Positions 33,471 to 45,233 are shown, counted from the first letter of the stretch. The stretch: 64,000 bases of DNA from Effrenium voratum (GCA_963377175.1 CAUJNA010000454.1:141066-205065); one strand, 5' to 3'. Numbers and translations: made by a program. Notes: generated by a model from the sequence alone, not told the origin.

Positions 33471-36400
33471 CATGTACTACGTGCATATATCAACTCCCAA
33501 TTGACCGCGAATTAGGTCGGTCCCGCTTCCCGGCGGTGGTCTTCCACAGTGGCGGGGGGTTCGAGGCGCGCGCCACCCCTCAGACCGGGAGATGAGCCCA
33601 AGGCGGACCTCTTGCGGGGAGGAGGGGGGGAGGGGGCGAAGGAACACCACCCCCAAAAAGGTCATTCGCATGCGAGTGATTGTCTGTGTCATGTTCAAGA
33701 ATCTTGGTTAATGAGTGGTCTAATGGTTGAATTCCTCTGGGAGTCTTTCTTTGTGTGTGGTTCGAGAATCTCTTGGCCTATGTTGTGTTCAAGGTTTTCT
33801 TGAAAGGCAGATGGGGCCTAGCCATCTTTCATCTCTCGGATCTCGGCCGAGCGTGCATTTCACAGTTAGTCCTAAGGTTTCGAGACGCTCTGTCGCGTAC
33901 ACCTTACCCCTTCTTCATTGCTTGGTGGTTTGCTGCCTGCGGAACCCCATCTCCAAAGTCCAATCCCCCAATCCAACAAACCCCAAGAGACGAGCCACGG
34001 AGGACCACCAAACGCATGGTGCATGTCTCAGATGTTGGACCTTCCGGGTCGCCCTTCAGTTGCCAGCTAAACATCAAAGTCAATTGAAGGGACATTGAAT
34101 GAACATTCCAACAGGTCGTTGCTCTTGAATGCGTGCTTTTGGCGAACCCGCTGACAGAAGTCATGCATGTAAAGGCACCAATTATGCGTACCAGAAGGCA
34201 AAAGCCTTTCATCCAATTCAATTTGCTGGGATGATTGAAGGGCAATTGGCGTCATCTCTATCCGAACAGCAGGGAAAGTAACATACAAAGTACACACATC
34301 ACAAATGTTGTTCTTGTGATAACCTGTTTTTCTGGTTAGGCCAAAAAGAACCTGCCAACGTCCAACGTCCACTCCACAGACTCAAAGCCGAGGCTCTACG
34401 CCGCGCAACACACGCGGTTGCGGCGCCCGCCAGCACTGCGTAGCCGCCACATTGCCACGCCCGGCCGCGATGGGGACCTACGATATCCCGACAAGACCTC
34501 TCTGGCACCTGGGGCCTGTATCAAACCATGCACACGGTAGAATCGGCCAGTCAGGAAGGCCCATGGCTTTTGGGAGAATGGTCGGGCTCCTTCTAGTTTC
34601 ATCTAGTTTCCCTTCACAGCCAAAACCTCCAAAATGACACCACCCCCCACTTACATCGTGGCGGTTTTCCGCACCCCGCCTTCGTGTCCAAGCCGCGCCT
34701 GGAGCTGAAGAGAGTTGCACAGCTGCGTCCGGAGCGTGAACAAGTAAAGCTAAAGTGGTTGCGTTTGCTCTTGCCGGTTGACCTTGATGCTTGCCTAAAA
34801 AATGGTTTGATCAGCCGCCGGCCCTTGCTCAAATGGAGCCTGATTTAGAGGTGCCTGGACTCTCCCACTAACTGGCGCACGGGTTGCTGGAAACCCACCT
34901 TGCAAGTCTTCGAAATGCCGCAATTGGCCATGCTCAGACCGTCAAGCCAAATATAAACCTTCAACCCAGCCTGATCAGCTCTCACCCCACCCCACCCCCT
35001 CCACCTTCTAATCATACTAAAAGGGTACGTTGCCCACCTGAACCCACAATTGGTGGCGCGCCGAGGTACGGAATGTGAAAACGTGTGGGTGAGTTACAAT
35101 TCAAACACCTGAAATAAGGAATCCCGAGCCTTCTGGAACCTTTTCCAGCGAAGGCAAACAAACCCAAACCCTGCAGGAGGTCACAATACTTGGCCAAGAT
35201 ATTAAGCATGAAAGCGAGCTTCGCCCTCCCTTGCTCAAGGCCTCAAGTCGCAAAGGAAATTGCAAGGGGTGACGCAGGGGAAGGGGCTTACAGCTGTTGT
35301 GCCTGTGACGTACTACTAGCCAAGCGCACAAATGGGCGGCCACTTTGCAGGTCGATGTTCTCATGGTTCTATTGTATTTGACAGTGCCCAATCCAAAGTG
35401 ACTCCAGGAAAGCACTGGTCGGACGGTCCCTTGCAAGACCAACTCTCAATCTAGCCGAATCCACCCTTTATCCTCCCCTGCCCACGTCAACCAAAATCAA
35501 CCTAACCCCCAACCCCCCCTCGGTTCACTTTACCAGCAAAGCAAGGAGCCCGCGCACTGCTGTTTGCCCAAGTTGGCGAGTTCTTGTCTTTGACGCCCAT
35601 GTTGAAGTCACTGCATTGAATCATGTCTTTGAAGAAAGCCTCCGACATGTATTCAAATCTGCAGCCTCCACATGCTCGCCCCATGCGCGATACTTGCTTT
35701 GTATCACTCAGCGTCCCTGTATGAACCCATGATCGAGAACCCGGCCTGGTGCTTCAGCACTGCACCGCTCACGTGCCTCGGGCGAAAGTCAGGCGGCCCG
35801 ACAAAGCCAGTTTGAGCCAGTCAATAGGAAAAAGCAAAAGATCTGCAGTCTCAACAAGGGCTAACCAGGGAATTATCCCAACGATGTTTAAACCCCGTGT
35901 GCAGGACGGTCATGGCTCCATCCTGAAGTAACCCGCAAAATAAACTGAAGCAAAGAATTACATACTTTCTGGAGACCAAAGGCCCCCCCTTGCATCCTCG
36001 TGGAAAGGCCGTCAGGTTTGTTTGCCAGGACAAACCAACGATCCAGGCGAGAGCCTTCATGCGTGTCCTTGGGCTTGGGTTATGACAAGTAACCGTGCGG
36101 CTGAGTCACGGTGTGGCAAACGCCACAATCTCTGCCATGGGATGGCGCTGGAGCTAGCTGAACGCTTCAAACCTAGTGGGCTGATGTCGGTCAGATCAAA
36201 GAGCTCGCGCGTGAAGCAGGCCAACACGAAAAGCGAAAGCGATTGTGCCGAGGCTGCTGGAAGGCTATCCCTGGGACCGTCTAGGGGCGTTGAAGGGGAA
36301 TGATTCCCGGGCAAAATCACAAGTGACCATGCTCAACCACGGGTAACCACACCCATACAAAAGCCGAAGACACTTTGGATTCCGACCCCATGCGGCCTAT

Positions 36401-39400
36401 CTTCCATGGAAGCCAGGTGGCTGCGGCGAACAGTAAAAGCAAACACGTCTCAGAGAAAATGGCCGGCTGCTGGCAGTGCCCAACCTTCGGTCAGCGGTTT
36501 GCGACTCAATTGCCTGCAGTCCTCTCAAGCGGAGGGACAAGGCGGAGTGACGGCCAGACAGTTTAGTCAGTGAGGCATACGAAACCATCCAACAAAAGAC
36601 TCGTCCCTAGACGTGCCCTTCGTTTGTTTGCTCAAGGTGAGGCAACCCAACTTCACCTCTGGAGGTAAAGCTAATGAGTTGCCTGCCTGCTAAATGCAAC
36701 ATCCTGTGGATGGTCAAAATCCATGCCAGGCACATGGATGAAACTGTATTGGATACACCACCTAAATCCAACTGCTGCCTGCCATCCCTGGCATCCACTG
36801 TAGGCTGGATATGCGTATGTGCCAAATGGGGGACCCCCCGCAAAAATGGGTGGCTGCCGTTTGGCGTGCCTTTAAACCAACTCCAAAATGGGGTACCGCA
36901 AAACGAACACATGCACACATAAAAACGAAAGAACTGGTCCCCTCAAGGTGAAAGGGCGTAAGGAACAGAAAAGAAACGAATTTTGCCCAACTGAACTCGC
37001 CACCCTCACACCCACTGGGCAAAGGGCAGGTCGTCCAGGCCGTCAAGAGAATCCAGGCCATCCAGGCTCTTCACAGTGCCCTGCGGCATTGGACTTGTGA
37101 CAATGACTGCTCCTTTCGTGAGCTCGTGTCCTCTTCATTGATCTTGTCCCACCAGCTGGGCGGGATGCCCGTCTTGATGGGAAATGGTGCCAGTGGGGTG
37201 CATGCCTCTTTAAAAGGTGGGGGGGAACCACTGCCTTTGCAAGAACCCTTGAGAATGAAGCTGGGGATGGAAACCGAAACACAAGTGCATTATTTCGCTT
37301 CATGGAGGGAGGGAAAGCCATTCAACTGGCTGACTGCAACGGGTCAAACCTCAATCGCAGCCAAAGCCATATGCAAGGTTGACTTGGAGTACCTTAAACA
37401 TCACCTCAAGAGCGAGCGGCTCAACTCGAAATCAGCTGCTTATGGCGGGGTCAAAGCCAAACTGTATTATCTTGTCGCCCTGCGCACATGCAATGTCCCT
37501 GGGTGCAAAATCACAAAACGGAATTCGGCCCCCTCAGATAAAGAGCATCTAGCCGGACCCCTTTGATGTACATCATTTAGCTGGGGACTTGTGTCCGACT
37601 TGTGGGCGGTCCCAAGTGCTTCAAATCCAAGGCGCCTCCGGGAGCTTCTCCTTCACCTCCTCCAGAAACCTACGGCGAACCTCAGGGCCTCAGACTGCCA
37701 GCAAAAAAAGAAAACACCAAAATGACTTCCGGGACTTTTGTGGTCTTCACTCTCAAAACAGAAAGACTAAGTATTCTGTTTCTTGTCGTGATGGTCGCTT
37801 CTCGTCCTCAAACAGCTACTTCTGCGCTGCCATGGAAGCGCTACACAACCTGCACTCTGGGTTTGCCGACGTGTTGAGTTGTACCACGGGCCTTGTGGTA
37901 ACCCTCACCTACAGCCCAACGATCCATGGCTACCGGCCATTTTCGAGGGAAATCCTATCGAAGTTCATCACGAAATACCTCTTAGATACAAAGGTGACAC
38001 CTGCGAAGGATGGCAAACTGTTTCAACCACACGCAGCATTCCAAGATTGAGAAATCCCAAAGCAAAGCCAGTACATGTCAGATTGCTCGCTAGACCTGGC
38101 TGGTCAAAATTCCCCCGATACCTCGTGGAAAGCCGAGCTCCGCTCAAAACTCCTTGGGTGAAAGGTGAAATGACTGGCTTCCGGTCTAAAATCTTAGCAG
38201 CCTGTTTTCCAGCGGATCTATTGTTCATTTGTGGGTTTGCGGCAAAGAAAACAGGGCCGCATAAAACGGGTTGCGGTGAGGCGCGGACCGCCTTTCTCCA
38301 CTGCCTGAAGCAACAAGCTGGCCTGTCGAATCCTTTTGGAAAGCCAGGGCCGCGGAAATCAGAAGCCTGCGAAATTAGAAGCCTGCGACCATGGATTCAC
38401 ACCTGGACCCCTCAATTTGTGATGCCCTCCCAGGAAAATGGTCACGTCCTTCTGAGATCTTCACTGGGACGGCCATCGCCACGAGGGGAGTATCAGACGT
38501 GAATAAATCCGAATCTGTGTGCTCATAGCAAGCTTTCACACAACCAGGACTTCTGAATTATATAGAAATGTTGTGGAAGAAACCCGGTTCTACCAAGTCA
38601 TGAACGTGTTTACAAGCACTCACCATTACTGTCCATAGAAAGATCCTGGTCCATAGAAAGATCCTGGCCATCCAAAAAGTCATTTAAATGATTAGAAAAT
38701 CTCCACATCGGGGCTCCAGTAAGAAAACGGCGTCACCTCTATATGCTGCAATCTGGTGATGGTACGATCGACGCTTGCAAAAAAAAGAGGAAAGCTGTCC
38801 ATCCTCGCCTAAGTCTGTCCCGCTCACATCATAGGTCTCAAAATAGCTCAGCAACAAGCAGCACGCAACTGTTTCGCAGGGGAGCGGTGTGGAAGCAAAA
38901 ACTTTGCCAATCCTCATTCGGCAAACCTAATGTTTCAAGAGGATGCGAAGATTGAAGAAGCACGGCCCATGTGAGATCCCTGGGCCCACAAAAAGTGGCT
39001 CGGAAAAAGCCGATGCGTCTCTGCCATGTTCCGCATACCTACACCACGACTTACCTCCTGGGATATTGACATAGCCCAGTGGAAGGCGCTTTCTGCGCAT
39101 GTGGAAGAGGGCATTCTGAAATCACCAGGCTAGCAAACAAACACGGGGGTTTGTCTTTTTCTTGGAATACCCCGTCTTTGGCGGTGAAGGAAGCCCAAAA
39201 GGGAACCCATCATTTTCAAGGTCCCCTAAAAAACGACACACCCACAAAAACACAGCACTTCAACCCCCACCTGCAGCACTAGCTCGTTGGCCCGGCGCTG
39301 TGCCCCTTCATCGCCAGTGGAGCGGCCTCAGAGCTTCCCTCCGACTGCAAACCGACTGGACCGTTCTTCCTCCAAAAGGAACCTGACACGTTGGAGATGT

Positions 39401-40602
39401 ATCCCCAACAAAACGCATTCGACTGACCCCAAGAAAGTCATCAACACGAGCTTTTTGCCCCGAGAAGCATCAGCACAGCAAGGATAAGCGCCGCACCCAG
39501 CATAGTCAGGCGATATGCCTCCTGCAACTCCGGCCTGGACAGTGCCCCGAGAACAGCCAGCCGCCAGAAAACCGCTCAAAAACATTTTCAGCCAAAAGGA
39601 CCACTCTGCCAGTCGAGTTCAAAATTCAAATCCTGAGGAACCGCGACAAGTTGGGGCTCCGGCGGCATGTTCTTCAAGGCCACCTTGGCTTTCGCCCAAA
39701 ACACGTGCCTTTTTTGTCCCCTCAGGAGGCAGTGAAACGGGTCCAAAAGCCATATTTCTCTCCTTGGAACCTCTCCAGCGCTAGCGCCCGGACAAGGCTC
39801 GACTCACTCGGCTCACTCGGCACGCAAGAAAAACACCTCAATCCTCAGGGGGAACCCCTGCAAGGAAACATCCAAAACTCGGTGGAGGGCCCCAATGTTT
39901 CTGGTTGTCAATAGCAATTTGCAAAGAGGCCGCAACGCCTTTGCACCATCAAATATACTGAGGAACCCAGTTTCTCACGGACCTCGCATGTTGCCACCTG
40001 AGATCCTGAAAATTCCCATCGTAGCTGAGCGTCTGCAAAGTCTTCCGGCATGGCCTGCATTGCAAGATGCACTCACGGTCACAATGAAACCAAGGACGAA
40101 TTCTAGCACGCTAATCTGCAGGGGATTGGCTGGTTTGGGATTGTGTTTCTTTTAGGGGACCCCCAAAATGACTCCGGTTCTACCCATTTGAGGCAAGGGG
40201 AACGAAGGTTGGCAACCAAACCCAGCGAAAGCAAGGCTCAGCTCCCCGCGGCCTCCGCTTCCTGGAGCTAGAGAGGTTGCCCAAACGGTCCGTGAATGGC
40301 GTCACTAGGGAAACCAAACAGGATACAACGTAAGATGTTGTTTTTTCGAGCCATGATGTTCTGCTCGATGCTTCGCGGTCCTTCAAAAACAGGGCGTTCT
40401 GTTCTCAGAGGGAGGCGAGCAATTGCTAGGTTTTCTAAATGTGCGCTCGTTTGCGAATATTTGCGCGATCAGCCCGGTTCGGGCGAAGCAGGACAATACC
40501 ATATTTTGGTGACGACCCTTGGTTTTGAACTATGTTTGGGGCTCAGGGCAGAAATGTTGGTAACGCTCCAGGTATGTGTGCATGTATGTCTGTCTTTGTC
40601 TG

Positions 40603-40705
40603 TCTGTCTTCCTCTGTCTGTAAGTCAGTCTCTGTCTCTGTCTCTGTCTCTGTCTCTGTCTCTGTCTCTGGCTCTGGCTCTGGCTCTCTCTCTCTCTCTC
40701 TCTCT
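40603..40705 (+). repeat. TCTGTC / CTCTGT / CTCT microsatellite
   Basis: Hexamer CTCTGT repeats pass into CTCTGG and then pure CT. Confidence 0.9.
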
Positions 40706-41227
40706 GTGCCTCTGCCTATGTCTGTGTGTCCCGAGTTGCCCAGTTGCTCACGCGTGCGAGCGCGCACACACGCACACACACACACATGCGTTGTCTTTGT
40801 AGGGAGTCGAATGCGGGTTGCCACTTTCTGGCAGAACCAGTGACTCGGCATGCCAAAGATGCTTGACCCATGCTCAAAGGCGGACCATACCCCGAGCTCC
40901 CACCTTCTCCCCCAATCGCGCTCACCCCAATAAGACAGTTGGAGGGCACACCTGTCTGCACTCCGATGACACATAGAGCTGGCACACTGTTCCACCAAAT
41001 GACACATTCAAGCTAATGCCAGCCCGGACAAATCCGGAGCAGCATACCAATCAGAGGAATCACCCTAAGCTGACAACTAGCACGAGCCTCTAGATGACAT
41101 GGGTGGTTTCCTTGTCATTCCCGGCTCCTCCGACAAAATCGTTGCGTTCTGCATAGCTCAAGTGCATAGGAAGAAGTAGAGAGTGAGTGCACAGCTCAAG
41201 CACATAGGAAAAATAGTGAGTGAATGC

Positions 41228-41470
41228 GTGCATAGAGAGAGTTCAGAGTGAGTGCATAGAGGCATGCGTTGGGAGAGTGCAGAGTGATTGCAGAGTGAGT
41301 GCATAGAGGCATGCATAGGAGTGCAGAGTGAGTGCATAGAGGCATGCATAGGGCGAGCGCAGAGTGAGTGCATAGAGGCATGCATAGGACGAGTGCAGAG
41401 TGAGTGCATAGAGGCATGCATAGGGAGAGTGCAGAGCGAGTGCATAGAGGCATGCATAGGACGGGCGCAC
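41228..41470 (+). repeat. 33-36-bp tandem repeats
   Basis: The unit contains GAGTGCATAGAGGCATGCATAG and repeats about six times. Read on the plus strand it gives QSECIEACIG repeats, on the minus strand MHASMHSLC repeats. No start, stop or splice context shows that it is translated. Confidence 0.9.
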
Positions 41471-41662
41471 AGTGAGCGCGAAGAGACCTGGCACGCCTTC
41501 TTGCACGAGCACATCTTGCACGAGCACAACTAGCACGAGCACAACTAGCACAGGGGAATTTGCGTTTCTTCGCGCGCGAGCACACCTTGCACGCGGAACT
41601 TGCTCACTAAATTGAAACTAGTATCTTAAGGCGGCTCGGTGGGGCCAAACCTACTCTGCGAA

Positions 41663-41885
41663 AATGCGACCCTCAACGTGGATCGGCGTGGTCGAGGTGC
41701 AAAAACTCGAGGTTTTTTGCTTTTCGACTTGCGCGCGCGACCCTCTGCGGGGATCGGCGTGGTCGAGGTGCAAAAACTCGAGGTTTTTGGCGATTTGTGA
41801 TTTGCCCGCGCGACCCTTTGCGGGGATCGGCGTGGTCGAGGTGCAAAAACTCGCGAGTGTTGATCTGCGCGCGCGACCCTCTGCG
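41663..41885 (+). repeat. 63-73-bp tandem repeats
   Basis: About three and a half copies of a unit with GATCGGCGTGGTCGAGGTGC and CGCGCGACCCT (starts at about 41,668, 41,739, 41,812 and 41,875). Confidence 0.9.
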
Positions 41886-41920
41886 CAAGGTTTTTTGCGT
41901 TTCTTGCTTTGCGCGAAGTA

Positions 41921-42370
41921 CGTTCCCGCAGCTCCAGCTGTACAGTCGCAACTTTTAAGTACGAAAGTAGTACGCGAAGCGCGTTCCCGCAGCTCTGGCT
42001 GCAAAGTCGCAACTTTTAAGTACGAAAGTAGTGCGGGAAATACGTTCCCGCAGCTCCGGCTGCAGAGTTGCAACTTTTAAGTGCGAAAGTAGTACGCGAA
42101 GTACGTTCCCGCAGCTCTGGCTGCAGAGTTGCAACTTTTAAGCGCGAAAGTAGTACGCGAAGTACGTTCCCGCAGCTCTGGCTGCAAAGTTGCAACTTTT
42201 AAGTACGAAAGTAGTGCGCGAAGTACGTTCCCGCAGCTCCAGCTGCAAAGTCGCAACTTTTAAGTACGAAAGTAGTACGCGAAGTACGTCCCCGCAGCTC
42301 TGGCTGCAAAGTTGCAACTTTTAAGTACGAAAGTACGCGAAGTGCATTCCCGCAGCTGTGGCTGGATAGA
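41921..42370 (+). repeat. 61-bp tandem repeats, about 7.5 copies
   Basis: Starts of CGTTCCCGCAGCTC lie at 41,921, 41,982, 42,043, 42,104, 42,165, 42,226 and 42,287, an exact 61-bp step. The last copy is slightly shorter. Because 61 is not a multiple of three, a coding role is unlikely. Confidence 0.95.
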
Positions 42371-42774
42371 AGTTTTATTTAGGTACAAAAGCAGCGTGCG
42401 CAGATCATGTTGCGCAGAAACTGGGCAATTTGCGGAGAGCGATGTGCAGAATCACGCAGGACAACATGTGCAGAACGAACTTGTGTATGAGAACGTCGGT
42501 GTTGGAACAGTGCGGTTCATTTCACGGCACGTCTTCAAACGGAATTGATTCGTCATGCCTTGCAAATTGTTGCTGTTGGCTCTGCCGCTGTGCAATCACA
42601 CACGCGCAAGTTGCCCTTGTTACGACATTGCGCTTGTGCGCCTGGCATGCGCTGCCTTCCGCAGCTTTTTGCATGGTTCAAGGTTCAAGGACCAGCAAAA
42701 GCGCAGACTCGCGCTTGGATCCGCTGCGGACTGTGCGTCGATCCACAAGTACTTTCGCAAAAGTTTAGCGCGCA

Positions 42775-43005
42775 ATGTCGCGGCCGGTGCAGGGCGCACT
42801 TGCGCCGTACGCGCGCTTGCGGCAAGGTCTCTCTGAGAAGGGAGCTCGGTGGCTCGACAACGAGTTGGACCTTTTGACGGTAAAGGATTTGCGAGCGGCT
42901 GCCGTGGCAGCTGGAGTGCCGCAGCAAGTTTCCGGGCGCTTCTTGCCCAAAGAGGAGCTGGTGTCGTTGCTTCAGTCTCATTTCCTGCCGGCCCAAGAGG
43001 CCTGA
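42775..43005 (+). CDS. Short protein with a SAP-like motif
   Basis: A complete 76-codon frame contains LTVKDLRAAAVAAGVPQQVS then GRFLPKEELVSLL. This resembles the SAP helix-turn-helix (L.V..L...C...G......K..L...L), a DNA-binding motif. A diverged second copy (RLRQGVAQHVSEWLQNEL...LSRDVLRTVS) follows at 43,160, so the region looks duplicated. Whether it is a gene or an exon remnant is unclear. Codon use and GC content are those of the host DNA, not the viral element. Confidence 0.35.
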   Translation: MSRPVQGALAPYARLRQGLSEKGARWLDNELDLLTVKDLRAAAVAAGVPQQVSGRFLPKEELVSLLQSHFLPAQEA

Positions 43006-43299
43006 CATCCATTGCTTTCGCGAGTGTTTTACGAGCGCAGTGTAAGAGAAGAGATGAGCACAGCTTTAAAAGGTCGTTTGCGTATGCTTGTGTGTTTTGC
43101 GCAAGGCAGCCACACGTTTGTTTGTCTTGCGCCAGGCAGCCAGTTCCTCTACATCTCCAATGTCTTCCCAGCTAGCTGTCCGACTTCGGCAAGGTGTAGC
43201 TCAGCACGTCTCAGAGTGGCTGCAGAACGAGCTTGCTGGATTGTCTCGAGATGTTCTGCGAACAGTCTCCGCTGCACAAACCTACCGCAGTATGAGGAT

Positions 43300-43600
43300 G
43301 TCTTTCCCTTCGGATACCCGGGCTTTCCCGTCGACCTGCGCAAGTGCTTTGGCGTGGGGTATGTTTCCTTCTGGCTCTACGTTGGCTTTCCGACCTACTT
43401 GCGCAAGTGCCTTGGCGTGGAGGACTGCTTTTTTGCCTACGTTGGCTTTCCGATCTACCTGCGCAAGTGTCTTGGCCTCGAGTATGTCTTCTTCCTGCTC
43501 TGCGCTGGTTTACTGATCTACTCGCGCGAGTGCCTTGGCGTGGACTATGTCTTCTGCTTGCTCTATGCTGGCTTCCCGATCTACCTGAGCAAGTAGCGCG
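43300..43600 (+). repeat. 63-bp tandem repeats, about five copies
   Basis: GCGCAAGTGCCTTGGCGTGG-like starts lie at 43,338, 43,401, 43,461, 43,524 and 43,587 (60-63-bp steps). The unit is 21 codons long, and a plus-strand frame stays open across it with YLRKCLGV repeats, so it may be a translated repeat. All six frames are similarly open, so the coding frame cannot be chosen. Confidence 0.85.
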
Positions 43601-43822
43601 ACGTGAAGAAGGTCTTCTTCTTGGGTAGATGGCTTCCGTGCCTGCTGCGCGCTCCCCTCTGTCACTAGAGTGCTTGCTTAGGGTTTGTGATCGCAAAGCG
43701 CGATCCGCCGAAGGAACAGACAATTGCATTCGGCGAATGGACAAAGAAGAGCCTGGTCCTAGTTGCACGTCGTGGAAAATGCTTTCGGGCCACCCGTCTT
43801 CTAGTTTTTCTTGGGGGGGGGG
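43600..43822. other. Host sequence immediately left of the viral element
   Basis: GC-rich, non-repetitive, ending in a run of ten Gs (about 43,813-43,822). Composition changes abruptly after this run. Confidence 0.6.
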
Positions 43823-43867
43823 AAAATAGTAAAAGGAGAATTCTAGGAATTCTACTTTTACTATTTT
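43823..43867. repeat. Hairpin at the host/element boundary
   Basis: Arms AAAATAGTAAAAG (43,823-43,835) and CTTTTACTATTTT (43,855-43,867) are perfect reverse complements. Inside them AGAATTC pairs with GAATTCT, giving 20 of 21 pairs and a three-base loop. It sits at the composition switch and may be the tip of the element. Confidence 0.8.
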
Positions 43868-43869
43868 TC

Positions 43870-44220
43870 TCCATCAGCAACACAACAAACAGAAAACAAA
43901 ATCCAGAACAACAAGCAAACAAAATAAATAATCACAACCAGCAACAAACATATTTAATCACAGCATACAACATTGAATAATTCAAACAAGCATACCAACA
44001 AAACAGCAAAAATAAAAACCATCAAAGAACACAAATTCAAACACACACATCAACAAAAAACAAAGCAACATACCAACAAAAAATATCAGAAGAGTATCAA
44101 ACAAAATAAAAACAAACAGCCAAAGCACGAAAAAACTGAAGAAGCATACCAAGTCTAAACAACGCACTTTGAAAGAGTCAAGCAAATTAGGAAAAAATAA
44201 AATACTTCAATCTTTACAAA
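43870..44220 (+). other. G-poor, A/C-rich leader of the element
   Basis: The plus strand here is made almost entirely of A and C with few G or T. A 61-codon frame (43,973-44,158) rich in Lys, Asn and Gln reflects this bias and is unlikely to be a gene. It lies where a terminal inverted repeat would be expected. Confidence 0.6.
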
Positions 44221-44232
44221 CCAAAAGTATAG

Positions 44233-44272
44233 TATAATTATAACATATAAGATTTTACATGTTATAATTATA
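44233..44272. repeat. 14-bp inverted repeat
   Basis: TATAATTATAACAT and its exact reverse complement are separated by 12 bases. It is noncoding and may be a transcript-end or replication structure. Confidence 0.75.
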
Positions 44273-44403
44273 TCACAATTAAGAATTAAGGTTTAAAATA
44301 ATTATCAGTTAATAAATCTTCAAATATGTAATCTACATCTGCTGATTGTCTCCCTGAAAGAGCACAAACCTTACATTTGGGGCTGTCCAAAAGGGACAAA
44401 AAC

Positions 44404-44493
44404 CATACACCAAAAGCGGTGTACGCATACACCAAAAGCGGTGTACGCATACACCAAAAGCGGTGTACGCATACACCAAAAGCGGTGTATGTT
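44404..44493 (+). repeat. Four tandem 22-bp units, each a small hairpin
   Basis: TACACC AAAAGC GGTGTA recurs at 44,406, 44,428, 44,450 and 44,472. Each copy has perfect 6-bp arms around a six-base AAAAGC loop, with CGCA spacers. The array lies 30 bp beyond the stop of the minus-strand methyltransferase and could act as a transcription end signal or a protein-binding array. Confidence 0.95.
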
Positions 44494-44523
44494 AGAAAGG
44501 TGGCTTTTTCAGCCTCAAATTAT

Positions 44524-45138
44524 TTAACCAACCAAACTCACCAAAATTTCACTGATTAAATTACTAGGTATTTTATACAAATCTTCCTGCTTATGTATTA
44601 TTGGATTGTCTCCCCAATTTTGCTTGTTTCCATTTGGCAGTCTCTGCGCAGTTTCAATATGTTTATTATTCCTGATGTTGCCACAATCCTTTTTACATAA
44701 ATCTCTAGGTTCCCATGGTGTAATGTTATTCCAGAGCCTAGTGCGTTTTCTGTAAGGCATTCCATATTTACAATAATCTACATCTTTAAAATCAAACTCA
44801 TCCATAAACTCCTGATTTTTTAATAATCCAGTTTGGGGATGTTCGATTACAAAATACTTAGGATTGAAATATTTAATAATTTCAATAGTTTTTAAAACTA
44901 TACTATTTGCATATTCGATATTCCTAGTTCCCGTAGTTTTTGCTTTGCTGTATTCCGTGCATGAAGGACTTGCCCAAATAAAATCAAAATGGTTCCTATC
45001 AAATTGTTTATAATCCCATTTCAAAATATCAGTATTTATATCAGCATTTTTCAAATCCAATGAAATAACATTGAAACCGAGCGACTTTGCAACAAGTCCA
45101 ACACTACCTGTTCCGCTAAACATCTCTAATAAGTTCAT
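44524..45138 (-). CDS. DNA cytosine-C5 methyltransferase-like protein
   Basis: The 204-residue protein has motifs of the C5 cytosine methyltransferase fold in order. FSGTGSVG (residues 7-14) is the AdoMet loop. SPSC (57-60) stands in for the catalytic PC motif, with Cys60 the likely nucleophile. IEHPQTG (98-104) matches the ENV motif, and RKRTRLW (130-136) the QxRxR motif. It is shorter than typical Dcm enzymes and lacks an obvious target-recognition region, as in some phage and giant-virus enzymes. No restriction enzyme partner is adjacent, so a role in self-protection or marking viral DNA is inferred. The start is preceded by TCTAAATATCTTTAATA, almost identical to the sequence before the packaging ATPase. 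This is one of the few element genes with no visible break. Confidence 0.75.
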   Translation of the reverse strand: MNLLEMFSGTGSVGLVAKSLGFNVISLDLKNADINTDILKWDYKQFDRNHFDFIWASPSCTEYSKAKTTGTRNIEYANSIVLKTIEIIKYFNPKYFVIEHPQTGLLKNQEFMDEFDFKDVDYCKYGMPYRKRTRLWNNITPWEPRDLCKKDCGNIRNNKHIETAQRLPNGNKQNWGDNPIIHKQEDLYKIPSNLISEILVSLVG

Positions 45139-45175
45139 TATTAAAGATATTTAGATAATATTATCTATGAATACA
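45120..45175 (-). promoter_or_regulatory. TCTA-type promoter box before the methyltransferase
   Basis: On the minus strand TCTAAATATCTTTAATA ends directly before the ATG at 45,138. The same 17 bases occur before the packaging ATPase at 46,381. Confidence 0.45.
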
Positions 45176-45233
45176 TCCCTGATTCCTCGTTAAAAACTAA
45201 ACTATGTTTAGTGTTCAATGAGTAAATGCAACT

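Larger units (their letters stand above)
32380..41140. other. Host DNA upstream of rpoC2, no recognised gene
   Basis: Two plus-strand open frames, 37,126-37,566 (146 codons) and 37,589-38,050 (153 codons), are the longest non-repetitive ones. I recognise no family in either, and both may be chance. A CTCTGT-type repeat lies at about 40,603-40,705 and a short CA run near 40,770. Confidence 0.4.

Noticed and set aside
37043..37160. Minus-strand stretch considered as an upstream rpoC2 or targeting exon
   Set aside because: Protein-like on both strands, so the frame could not be chosen.
43973..44158. 61-codon Lys/Asn/Gln-rich frame at the element's left end
   Set aside because: Explained by the A/C-rich strand bias; no motif or promoter box.
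44404..44493. Possible CRISPR array
   Set aside because: The four 22-bp units are tandem with no variable spacers and no cas genes.
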